Assembly (NCBI RefSeq): GCF_000219625.1
Contig: NC_018206.1
Location: forward strand, 992,001 to 1,056,000
DNA from: Zymoseptoria tritici IPO323
Taxonomy: Eukaryota; Ascomycota; Dothideomycetes; Mycosphaerellales; Mycosphaerellaceae
DNA length: 64,000 nt
Direction: 5' to 3'
The position numbers were made by a program, and so were the translations under genes. The notes under the pieces are model-generated. The model saw nothing but the letters and a program-made list of their open reading frames with translations. It searched no databases and had not been told where the DNA came from. Below are positions 33,960 to 43,510 of this stretch, piece by piece. Within the stretch, counting starts at the first letter, position 1; every line of letters begins with the position of its first letter.

Positions 33960-34490
33960 TGGCAATCCAATGGTCAGAAGTATGAGAAGAATGATTCTGG
34001 AGCATGCGAGACGTCTTTCCTGATCGAGCAATGCTTATCAGACATTGTTCGTTCTGGCTGCGGCCAGGGGGTTTCCCGGCCCTGTGCTTCTCGCAACACG
34101 ATACTCCAACAGTGAGCATCATCGAAACAATGAGTATGTTCTGATGCGAATGGCATCGGATCCGTTGGCTTTGTTTTCCAATGATCTCTTTCAACCGCGT
34201 ACCGACATTGAGTACAACCCGATTGTCTGCATAAAGAAAAGGCCCCATCCAACGCCATTTTCTGCGCAAGACCCTACAATAGTATTGTCAAGCTCATTGA
34301 CCTCAGGAACAAGCACAGGTGCCGCCCTCTCACGGCATATATACTGCGCTGCACTGCACGACAGTAGCACTTTCTTCTGCATCACCTTCCAGCCCTTCAG
34401 ACCTCACCAGACTTCATCTCAGAAGTCTACCACTCCCTGAAACAACTCAAGACAAGCATCGCAGGCCCTTGCTACTCTTCCACCGCAATC
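33960..34490. other. Intergenic region cupin gene to RING copy D
   Basis: No gene supported; overlapping short frames on both strands. It includes the RING D promoter. Confidence 0.5.
34338..34343 (+). promoter_or_regulatory. Probable TATA box of RING gene D
   Basis: GGCATATATACTG, about 150 bp before the ATG at 34491. Confidence 0.45.
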
Positions 34491-35867
34491 ATGAACGCTC
34501 TCAGAAACGCTGCCGGCCTCGTGTTTCCCGTCCTACGCACAGGAACCAATACGGCTTCAACTACTGCCGACCTCGAGGCCTGCCGCACTCGACTCGATCA
34601 ACTCCAACAAATTCGCCGCAACACCTTTGCGGTCCTCGATCCGGGATTGATCTTGGCGGGAACCAGGGAGATCGGCCTTCTCACACTCCAAGATAGGAAC
34701 AACCTCGAAGCCATTGTCGACCGCCGGATCTTCCTGTTGGAAACCGCCATCATGACCGGTGTACCGATGGATCTTACGCGTGATGACCTCGTCCCCATCG
34801 ACCCTGCGCAACCCACTCTTGGTCTCGGCGACCATCGTACTCCACTCTTGGTGGCGTACAGACAGGCGATGCACGAGCACGGCTCACTCGGACCCATCTT
34901 CGCGCTCAGCGACGAGGAGAGGGCACAGTTGGATCGTGTCCTCCAGCGTGAGATCATCCGCTCTGAACTCTTCGCCAACGACAACTCTGATGCGGACCTT
35001 GCGGAGTACCTCTATGAGCAGTGGAACACCGCCGACGGCATCGAAGCTGGAGTCGAGTGGGTTGCCCCGCCACCGATTGAGTTCACCTTCCAAGGTCAGA
35101 ATCCAGGGTTTCTTCCCATGGACTATTATGGTATGCTGGCTGCGCTACCGACACTCCCAAACCCTCGGCAGCTCGCTCAGCTCACGGCAGGAGAGCGTAT
35201 GCAGTTCCGGCTGATTGAGGAGGATAGGAATCCAAGCAGAGAACCGCAGAGTCCCTTGCAAGCTGACGCCCATCACCTCGCACGTCAGCTCCAAGCGCAT
35301 GGGGATGTCGCCCTCCCTGCTTCACTGGTTCCTGCCGCCGCGACGGACGACGTCCGAACAACGGCAGCAAGAATGGATACCGACCTTCATGACCTCACGG
35401 ATCGCCTCCAAGCTTTGGGCCGTGACCTCTACTATCAGGTAATGAACCATGGTCTTGTGCTCTTTCCCGAACCAGGTCGTGTTGACGTTGCGGTGGAAAG
35501 TTTTGAGGCGAGAGACGCGCTGGCCCGACACCAACAAGGTCGCATTCTCGGCGCTCTTGTCCAGGCTTTCACTCATACCCGCCCGGATCCGTTCGGATAT
35601 ACTCTCGTTCGCAACGTCGAGCCTGACTCTGTCCCGTCATCTCCGGTTCGCGGTCCCCTTTTGGCACTCGAAACGACTCAGGTGACCGAGGAGGACCTTG
35701 AAGGCGAAGACAACAGGTGCGGAATGTGTCATGAAGATTACGCAGTTGGCGAAGAGTGGTCGAAGCTCCCGTGTACTCACAGATTCCACAAGGACTGCGT
35801 GACACCGTGGCTAAACGAGTATAGTCAGGATGGGCGGTGTCCCTACCGTTGCGAGCCTCCTCAGTAG
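34491..35867 (+). CDS. RING-H2 finger protein, cluster copy D
   Basis: A single exon of 458 aa, the only cluster member on the plus strand and the most diverged. The family domain is recognisable by LAGTREIGLLTLQDR and AQLDRVLQREIIRSELF. The C-terminus has a RING-H2: CGMCHEDYAVGEEWSKLPC, then THRFHKDC, W, RCPYRC. The final pair again has C-x3-C spacing. Probably an E3 ubiquitin ligase of unknown target. Confidence 0.87.
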   Translation: MNALRNAAGLVFPVLRTGTNTASTTADLEACRTRLDQLQQIRRNTFAVLDPGLILAGTREIGLLTLQDRNNLEAIVDRRIFLLETAIMTGVPMDLTRDDLVPIDPAQPTLGLGDHRTPLLVAYRQAMHEHGSLGPIFALSDEERAQLDRVLQREIIRSELFANDNSDADLAEYLYEQWNTADGIEAGVEWVAPPPIEFTFQGQNPGFLPMDYYGMLAALPTLPNPRQLAQLTAGERMQFRLIEEDRNPSREPQSPLQADAHHLARQLQAHGDVALPASLVPAAATDDVRTTAARMDTDLHDLTDRLQALGRDLYYQVMNHGLVLFPEPGRVDVAVESFEARDALARHQQGRILGALVQAFTHTRPDPFGYTLVRNVEPDSVPSSPVRGPLLALETTQVTEEDLEGEDNRCGMCHEDYAVGEEWSKLPCTHRFHKDCVTPWLNEYSQDGRCPYRCEPPQ

Positions 35868-36392
35868 AGGTTCAGACTGAGGCTTTGCTTTTAAGTAATG
35901 GGGTCGCTTTTCATCGGGATCGAGGAGTTTGGAGTCTGCATTACTCGTCGTTTCAATTTGCTAAAATTGGGACAACTGGACTTGTGCAACGCTGACACCG
36001 GTATGAATATAGATCATAGACACAGTCGTTGGCATGAACGATATCCACAGAAAATGAAAGCAAAAAGGCATGAAGCCGGTCTTCGTCATCGACATCTTTC
36101 CCAAGTATCATGGAGGAATAGCAGCGAGAACATAATGACAACGGAGCCGAGCACCATTAACGTACAGCGAACGAGCAACAGCAGCGCAAAACAGCAAGAG
36201 AATTCAGTACCTTCGCTCTCCAGAGTCCCATCCCATAGCGGCAACGAAGAACGTCCCAAGACTCCGTCCTTGCCACGCCCGGTTCGCAAGTCTCAACATG
36301 AGACACCCACATTCTTCCATTTGCCCTGCTTGCCCGGATCCAAGCTGTTTGACAGATTAGATACATTGCGAACCGTAAAGAACTATTGGTAC
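35868..36392. other. Convergent intergenic region
   Basis: 3' flanks of RING D and of the interrupted secreted-protein gene. The plus frame 35898-36401 has no family features. Confidence 0.45.
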
Positions 36393-36645
36393 TTACTCTA
36401 AACACGTATCATCTAGCGGTCCCGAATAGGGTCCTAACACGGTGACTGGTCGCGCTGGGGCCTTGGCATTGCACCTGGAGTTGTTGTCCGTGAAAAACGT
36501 CATGGCACAGTTTCCGCGGTGAGTGATGGAAACGCTTTTGGCGTCGAATTTCAAAGGCGCGCCGCGTGGCGATCCGCAAGGAAGTGATCCCGTTCCGGTC
36601 ATAGTGTAACGCTCTCCGTCGCAGAACAACTCGCGGTAGAAAGTG
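36393..36645 (-). pseudogene. Small secreted protein gene 2, 3' part, cut off by copia insertion
   Basis: A minus-strand frame that begins at the copia boundary and ends with TAA at 36393, about 82 codons. It is Cys- and Gly-rich, with five cysteines (FCDGERY, SLPCGSPRG, RGNCAMTFF, NSRCNAK, DDTCLE), and has a composition unlike the retroelement beside it. The 5' part with a signal peptide is at 59798-59859 on the far side of the 23-kb element. Removing the element and one AAGTG copy leaves one frame across the junction. No family recognised. Confidence 0.75.
36641..36645. repeat. C1 target-site duplication, left copy
   Basis: AAGTG, identical to 59793-59797, directly outside the two LTRs. 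Confidence 0.9.
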
Positions 36646-36883
36646 TGTCAATTAAGTAGTGCAATGTAGGGGTGAACTTCAAGATTAAGAAAAACTATGT
36701 GTTTCTTAAGGTTATCGACCTAAAGACTATATAGATGCCGTGATTCCAAATACCTAAAAGGGGTTGGGGTCTTATCGCTAATATCCTATAATATTATATA
36801 GGACACTAACTACGTAATTAGGCTATTAGAGTTAATATCCCTAGTCTTACCCTATTTTATAAATTAACGCTAATAGATCGACA
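36646..36883 (-). repeat. C1 3' LTR
   Basis: 238 bp, the partner of 59555-59792. The outer 130 bp or so keeps CA/TG, while the inner part has TA in their place. A GGGGG purine tract on the element strand is next to it at 36884-36893. Confidence 0.93.
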
Positions 36884-38730
36884 TACCCCCGAGATCCGTT
36901 TATATTATACTAAACGATCTTAACCCTCGCTCTCCTTACTATTAGAGTCGTCGTCCGGACCTTCGATTTCGGGGTCCTTCTTTAGTAATACCTTAACGTC
37001 CTCTTCGGGTAGTAGAATATTAATAAGCGCTAGGGCGGCGGCTTAACGACGGCGTTAAAGTTTAAGAGATTCTAGCTCGAACTCGCCGGATCCGCTAGCT
37101 ATAGCGTTAAAGACGGCGGCTCCTTAGCCTCTTCTACGTTAGTTCCCCGCTATCGCGGTTATAGCGTCCTCCTCGGCGTAGGCGTCTCTTATTATCCGGT
37201 CGGGAGTAGTAACGTTACTCGATCGAGGTCCTTTAGGTAGAGGTAAGGGAGCGACCTTCCTAGCGTTACAGTTTATCTTTCTAGTCTTCGATTACTTAGA
37301 CTTAGTATTAACGCCTATTACGTTTTCGTCTTCGTCCTTATCTTAGCGTTTACGTTTCGCGGGCTTCTCGACCTTAATAGCAACGGCCTTAGTAGGTTAC
37401 TTCTTTACTAGTGCCTTCCTCTTAGTCGGCTTAGGCATAGGTATAAGCTCCTTCTCCTCTTCGTCGGAAGAGTCGTTAATAGGCTAATTACGTCGTAGGC
37501 GAGCTAGTAGTCCGGAGTAGTACGGAGTAAGGTAGTTTTCTAGATCGTTATCTCCTTTAGACTCTTCGTTAATAGCGTCTAGGGTAGCCTAAGCGACCTG
37601 TCTCTTCTTTTTACGTTCCTTAGAGGCCTTAGACTTACGATTATATTCTTTTACTATCTAGCGTATAGTCTTAATATCTAGGATCCGGTTGTTTCTAGTA
37701 TTAGCTTTAGGCTTATTTAGGGTTTAGTCGTCCTAGGTCGGCGTAGCGTAGGCGCGAGTATAGTTTTTTAATATCGTAGACGTAGCGATAGGGTCGATGC
37801 TTTTAATAGTTCGATCCTTTCCTTCGCCCTTAAAGGTATAGAGGGCCTCTAGGTCCTTAAGAATCTAAAGAAGTCTAGGGTAGTAGATAGTAACTCCGCT
37901 CTTTATATCGTTAAAGATACGTTTAAGCTAAGTAAGAATGTCGATATACGGGACGTTAATAATAAAGGGAGCTAATAGGTAAAGTTTTGCTAAATATAGC
38001 GCCTTAAACTCCTTTATACGGTCGATTAAGTTATAGAGGGTAAGTAGGATAGACTTTAACTACCTCTTAGGCTTTAACTTGTTTTCCGTAGCGTCGCGTT
38101 AGAGTACTCTGTCTTCTCCTTTATTCTACCGGAACGCCTACTCCTTCGTTACGCTAAAGTTAGTAAACTGCTTAAATTCTCTAGAGAAGTCGTCGAATGT
38201 ATCTTAGTAAGTCTTAACGATCTTATCGGTAATTTTAGGTTGTTTATCTAGAAGGGTTGTAGGCCTCTTAGTACTCTGCTACCTACTAGTTATACGTAGG
38301 GTCTTAGGAGTACGAGTTAATTTCTTCGTTAGGGTCTACTAAGGTTAGTTCTAACGACGTAAAGTCTCTATTATAAGGGTTCTACGCAAGGGGCCCTAGT
38401 TAAAGTTACCCTTTCTAGTCTTCTTCGTAGGGATAGGGTCGACTTCGGATCTATCCTAAAACTCTTTCTTAATGTTAGCGGCTTCGGACTCGGCCTCTTT
38501 AGTAGCTTTACGTTATTTCTCTACCTTCTTCTCTACTTTTAGGATAGCCGCTTCTCTTACCTTTACGTCCTAGTATACTATTAGGTCCTCTTCGGTTAGG
38601 TAACTATTCGTTCTTAACTTTATTTCGTATAACTAAATAGCTTTAAGGTCCCTAGCTTACTAGGCCTAAAAGGCCTTATTCGATTGTCCGGTAACTAGAT
38701 TAGCTTAATAAAGTGTTATAGCGTAATTCT

Positions 38731-38744
38731 TAAACTCCTTTTTG
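38731..38744. repeat. LINE-B target-site duplication, left copy
   Basis: TAAACTCCTTTTTG, identical to 39573-39586. Confidence 0.92.
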
Positions 38745-39572
38745 GCCGGCGACGAGGAACACCTGTACGTGGTGCCGGCTACGAACCTACGACGACATCG
38801 TCGTCGTAGAGCTAAGTTTCCTCCGGAGGATTGGAGAGGCCGTCGATCCCTCTTCCCTTACAAAAACAATACGACCTAGAGGTACACCTCCCCTCGAAAC
38901 ACAAGCTACAACAGAACAATAGCACAATTCGAACGAATAGCCCTCTACGCTACGAACGAGAACGAGAAGAAGAAAGAAGCAGTCCACTCTGCCCTATACG
39001 CGCACCTCCTCGAAATCCGAATCGAAATCGCATGTCCCTTCTCTAGAGACTTCGTCGCCCTCGAAGGAAGCATACATGCACTTCAAAGAGCTAGAACTCG
39101 GTGGAATCTACAACTCTACGATCAACCTACGTAGCTATATACGCTAGAAGGCGGCATATAGTTCTACAAAGGCATATTAAGGACAAGAGAAGGCAGCGAG
39201 TTAGACAGCTGCTTCTTACGCTGCATCTCTTTCGAATTCGCAGCGTATATGCGAAGCGGAAGGATCCGCTAAAAATTCTGCAAAAGCTTGGCGCGAAAAT
39301 TCTGCAGCCTTAGGCTGCAACACTGTAGCCCCGGCTGCACGACACTCGTTGGATTTCCTTTGTTTTGCGCTGCTTTTAAAGTCCTTCGGTAGATTCTACT
39401 TTGCAGATTCTACCTTAGGCACGGGGTCTCCCCTAAGGTCAAAGAATACCGAAAAATCTGATTGTAACTAGATCTACTGCTTTGCCTTTATAGCAAAGCC
39501 GTCCTACATAGTCTTGGACTCCGAAAGGACGTAAATGGAACAAACAAACAACAAACAAACAAACAAACAAAA
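38745..39572 (+). mobile_element. LINE-B: 5'-truncated copy of the LINE-A family
   Basis: An 828-bp plus-strand fragment ending in GGACGTAAATGGAA and a (CAAA)n tail, as in LINE-A. It is bounded by a perfect 14-bp TSD, so it is a complete insertion event that was truncated during reverse transcription. It interrupts the C1 accessory frame. Unlike the surrounding C1 sequence it retains many CA and TG dinucleotides, so it arrived later or escaped most RIP. Confidence 0.92.
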
Positions 39573-39586
39573 TAAACTCCTTTTTG
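39573..39586. repeat. LINE-B target-site duplication, right copy
   Basis: TAAACTCCTTTTTG directly after the CAAA tail. Confidence 0.92.
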
Positions 39587-40190
39587 TCGAGGATAACTAT
39601 TTCTTAAGGAGGAGCGTTGTCCTTATTTAGGACTTTAGCTCTAGCTGCTATAGTATCCTCCTATATGTTCCCGTCGTTTAGGACTTATATGCTTTAATCC
39701 GGTATCTACGTATTACTTACTACGCGCTAATTAAGGTAGCGGTGTCGGAACATGTCGTCCTTATCGCTTAGTTAATCTTCGGCCGCTAACAACTCGCGGT
39801 TAACTATAGCTTTAGCTACTACGTTAATTACGTCTTCTTCCCTTAGATAAGGCTACGTACCCTACTAGTTGTCCTAAACTTTATCTTACGTACGAGCGGT
39901 TACGGCCTTAGCGGTAACTTAACGTAGCTGTTCTAGAGTAATTAGATTAGGAGGAGTATCGTTGCGCGCGTTCGGGTCGTTAGCGTCGATGCTAGACTAG
40001 TTGTCGCCTATCGTAGAGGTAGTTTTCGAGTATTTTCTCGACTTCGTAGTTAATTTAGGGACGTTTTTGAGTACGTTAAAGTCTAGAAGTAGTGCCTCGT
40101 TCTCGGGGTTAAGGTTGCGCCTATTTCTAGTATTTACTATCGCGATAGTACTACTATATAATATTAACACCTCTACTAATACAAAATAAG

Positions 40191-40619
40191 GTAGTTAAAG
40201 AAAAGAAGAGAAAGTAGAAGTGCAAACGGAAAAGATATAAGCTCTAAGAATAAGCACAGACTAGTGCTAAGGAATGCGTTACGGGTTTAGAAGTACGCGT
40301 AGTTCGGCATATAATAGCTATTTAGGCCTTTAGTACTACTAATTTTAGTTTAGCGCAAAAAGTAAAGTAAATTTAGCTTTAAAAGGGTAATCCGGTCGAT
40401 AGATCCCTAGATGTATACGTCCTAGACTACTTATTAAGGTAGTAAACGTAATAATTTAAGTCCGTATATAATATATATATAAGGCTATATAATAGCTCCT
40501 AATCGTTATATAGACTTCTTTCTAATAGTAAAGTTAGGCTAGGCATTTGCCTAGCCCTTACCCCTAAGATCCGGTAGTAAAGTTTTACTATCCGCGTAGT
40601 CCTTACCCCCTAGATCCGG
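40191..40619 (-). other. C1 spacer between pol and accessory frame
   Basis: AT-rich sequence between the RNase H end and the accessory frame. No supported frame. Confidence 0.45.
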
Positions 40620-41372
40620 TAGTATTATTATTCGGAGCTAGTCTAGAAAGGCGCGATGCCGTTATACTAATAGTAGTTTTGTTATCCTATCCGCGGGCAT
40701 TAAGGTAGTTTCGACCTATTCGACCTTAAGGTCTCCGGCTTAGTACCTCTTACGTAGCTAGCACTGCTATATATCTACATACCTTATCTTAGTATCTAGC
40801 TTTTAGCCTTATATAGTAACGACTCGAATAGTTTGCTTGTTATTATATAACAACCTGCCCTTACTGTTAAGGCTTAGGTCTATGCTTTTAAACACTCGTT
40901 CCTACTAGATTATCTCCGTTCTAGCATAGCTAAGTATATATAGCTCTAACTCCGTAGATAATTTAGTAACTATAGTCTACTTCGTAGACTTCTAGTCGAT
41001 AATTCCTCTAAATAAGAAGAAAACTATACCCTCTAAGCTTCTTCGCGTCTCTAGATCGTCTACGAACGAAGTATCTAAGGCTCCGAAGAACTCTAGCGGT
41101 TACGATAGGTAGGTAAGCCTACTGTCGTCTTTGCTATACTAAACGCTTAATTAAGAGCTTTATAGTAGATATCTAATGTAATAATCTACTACTTTAAGAT
41201 AATGTTCGGCTAGATTTACTAGATAACGTACTAGTAAAGAAACTATAAAAGCGATATCCGGTCTCGTATAGGATGCTACGAAGTTAAGAGAACTAACTTT
41301 TAACTACATCTCCTTAATTATATAGGGTTTCGCCTTTTCTTTTGCCGGTTCCTAATTAAAGTTTATCGGTAG
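40620..41372 (-). pseudogene. C1 pol 3' part: RNase H
   Basis: Minus-strand copia RNase H: RPDIAFIVSLLVRYLVN (about 41220-41267), then SFVDDLETRRSLEGIVFFLF, STELELYILSYARTE and YVDI near the end, interrupted by TAG stops. It is continuous with the RT part at 55203 upward once G2 is removed. Confidence 0.85.
41369..41372. repeat. G2 target-site duplication, left copy
   Basis: GTAG, matching 55203-55206 directly after the right LTR. Four bases is short, so this alone is weak, but it coincides with both LTR ends. Confidence 0.6.
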
Positions 41373-41680
41373 TGTAGTGGGGAATATCGCACTGTCACGT
41401 GCGGTCTGTATCTAGCTTCAGCTTCGTGTGCAGGTCGGAGGATCAAAAAAAGACATCGACCTACGGAGGAACAGGACACCGACTACTAGCACCTCCGGAA
41501 GGACCTTTAACACGCATACGAGGCCTAATAGTACAGAGCTCTTAATACTACCTCTTTTGCCCCCCTACCTTTTACTCTAATTGTACAGTTTACCGCCCTT
41601 TTTGCCCCCTATACTACCTCGTACGTCCGCACTACTACTATCCGCGGGAGATCGGAACCTTTAGAAGTTCCCCCCTTACA
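41373..41680 (+). repeat. G2 5' LTR
   Basis: 308 bp, the partner of 54895-55202; the differences seen are transitions. Confidence 0.94.
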
Positions 41681-41928
41681 TTTTAGTAGACGATATAAGA
41701 CTCCTTCCTTCGCGAAAGCGGAGAAGGAGGATATACAAAGGGTAGGCAGCAGTGCGGAAGTGCGGAGCAGCTACGACCTCGACAACAGCGCCGGTCGCCT
41801 TTCGAGTACTTACGACGCATACGACGAATACCCTCCCTCGAAGAAAGGATTACGATATACCTCTGCCCCTTAGCCAGGGCAGTAGGCTTAAGTACCTAAG
41901 ATTAAAAGTCCAAGTTCAAAATACAAAG

Positions 41929-42042
41929 TACCTTAATGCACAAATCGCTATGTGCACATTACTAGATCTACTACCGAATACACCCTACCTTAATGCACAA
42001 ATCGCTATGTGCACATTGCTAGATCTACTACCGAATACACCT
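41929..42042. repeat. 57-bp tandem duplication in G2 leader
   Basis: Two adjacent units beginning TACCTTAATGCACAAATCGC, with one difference seen (ATTACTAG versus ATTGCTAG). Confidence 0.9.
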
Positions 42043-42230
42043 AAATACACGAACACATAGACACATTCCCTATACCCTACCGAGCTGCATACCCTACACC
42101 AAGCAGCTCGTCGATACAGCCTAAGAAGGAGAAGGAAGAAGCCGAGGAAGCAAAAGAGTACATAAAAAAGGGACACTAACATCGCATAGAGGCTCGGTGT
42201 AAAGCGCTCTCGCACTAATATATACAACCG

Positions 42231-42834
42231 CGCTACCGGACTCGGATGTACGCCCTTAAAGCGCGACGCTATAGCGGAGAGCATATCGACTATAATAGAC
42301 GCGATTTGGGGTAAAAAGAAGCCTCCTAGGCCCAAAATCGTACTACTATAGCTTTTCCTATGCCCGACTACCTACTAGTAAAGGTAAGCGAGACGAGCGG
42401 CGACCGCACCTACCGAGGTAGGTACGCTAGGCGTGCGGTAAACCCTATACGAGGCGCTCGTAAAGAAAAGAAAGAGAAATAGGGTAGAAAAAGAGCCCTT
42501 AAGTACCTAGAAAACTTCACCGGTCGCAGTAAAAGTTATAATAGACATAATAGACATCGGAGATTATCGCTCCTACACCTATACGAGCGACTACGCTACC
42601 GAGCTTAGCTGCACGCCTTTAAAACGCGACACTGCTACGGAGATAATATCGACTCTAACAGATGCAAAATAGGGTAAAAACAAGCCTCCTAGGGCCAAAA
42701 TCGTACTGCTATAGCTTTTCCTATGCCTAACTACCTGCCGAGGCAGGTAGGCTAGGCGTGCAGCACAGCCTATAGGTGGCGTTCGTGAAGAAAAGAAAGA
42801 GAAACAGGGTGGAAAAAGAGCCCTTAAGTTACCG
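42231..42834. repeat. Direct repeat in G2 leader
   Basis: Diverged copies starting CGCTACCGR near 42231 and 42594 share blocks such as AAGCCTCCTAGG and AGAAAAGAAAGAGAAA. An indel near the middle changes the offset. Confidence 0.75.
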
Positions 42835-43510
42835 ACTGCCGTGGTGGCCATAATAGACATGCTGGACATTAGAGAATACTCGGTCACGTAAGCCGTCCCG
42901 TGCTCTCGATAGAATGGCTATAAGAAACGAGACTAACTAGCTATTATGGCGTAGGCGTCGCGAATACCCTAAGAAACGTCGCCCTATCGCACCGATCGTC
43001 CGACTGCTCCTCGGTATTGCTTTCCGAGGCAATAGCAGATAATATCGCTACGAACCCGGCACTAGAACTAGGGAGCATATAAGCCCTGCCTAGATCTACC
43101 GACACTAGGTTCTCGGTACGAGAATGCGATATGTAGTTCTCGGCTCTAGCTAGCTAGAATAGTCTAAGAGGTGCGACCTTTCGAGGATGCGATGTTTCCT
43201 AGACTAAATTAGGAAGAGGGTCTAGTAAACAAATAATACCGAGCTATAGACCCTAGACGCATCCCTAGTCCTTATTTCCCTACCCTAGACTCTTCTACAC
43301 TGCACGAGAAGCGATCCCGCCTTATTCTCGAGTTTCTGGATACTTAGCCGTCCTACGTGCCCGGAACGTACGAGTACACCCTGCCTATACTAAGGAGACT
43401 ATCGAATATAGCCCTAGGCTATATGTAAACGGCATAGTTAGCTGTAATGCACTACTAGCAGCAACAATGTTTCCTAGACTAATAGTCTAGCAAACCCTCG
43501 AGAGCTTTAA

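Larger units (their letters stand above)
36920..40190 (-). pseudogene. C1 accessory frame between pol and the 3' LTR, RIP-inactivated
   Basis: After removal of LINE-B, a long minus-strand frame of roughly 800 codons runs from near 40190 to a TAA at 36920-36922. Its stops are TAG/TAA only. It is hydrophilic and rich in Lys, Glu, Asp, Thr and Leu, with coiled-coil-like stretches (AAILKVEKKVEK, EAESEAANIKKEF) and an acidic end (GPDDDSNSKESEG). It lies in the same orientation as pol, downstream of RNase H, where simple copia elements have no gene. No domain recognised. It could alternatively be a separate old insertion. The 5' limit is uncertain because an original ATG would have been mutated. 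Confidence 0.5.
41681..43510 (+). other. G2 leader with internal repeats
   Basis: No gag-like frame here. It holds a 57-bp tandem duplication (41929-41985 and 41986-42042), a direct repeat of about 240-290 bp (about 42231-42510 and 42594-42834; the offset is 363 bp at the start and 325 bp near the end), and two hairpin repeats just before gag. Open frames at 41752-42060 and minus 41985-42335 come from these repeats. Confidence 0.6.

Noticed and set aside
41985..42887. Hydrophobic minus-strand frames in the G2 leader
   Set aside because: They arise from the duplicated leader segments, and both copies differ in length and frame.
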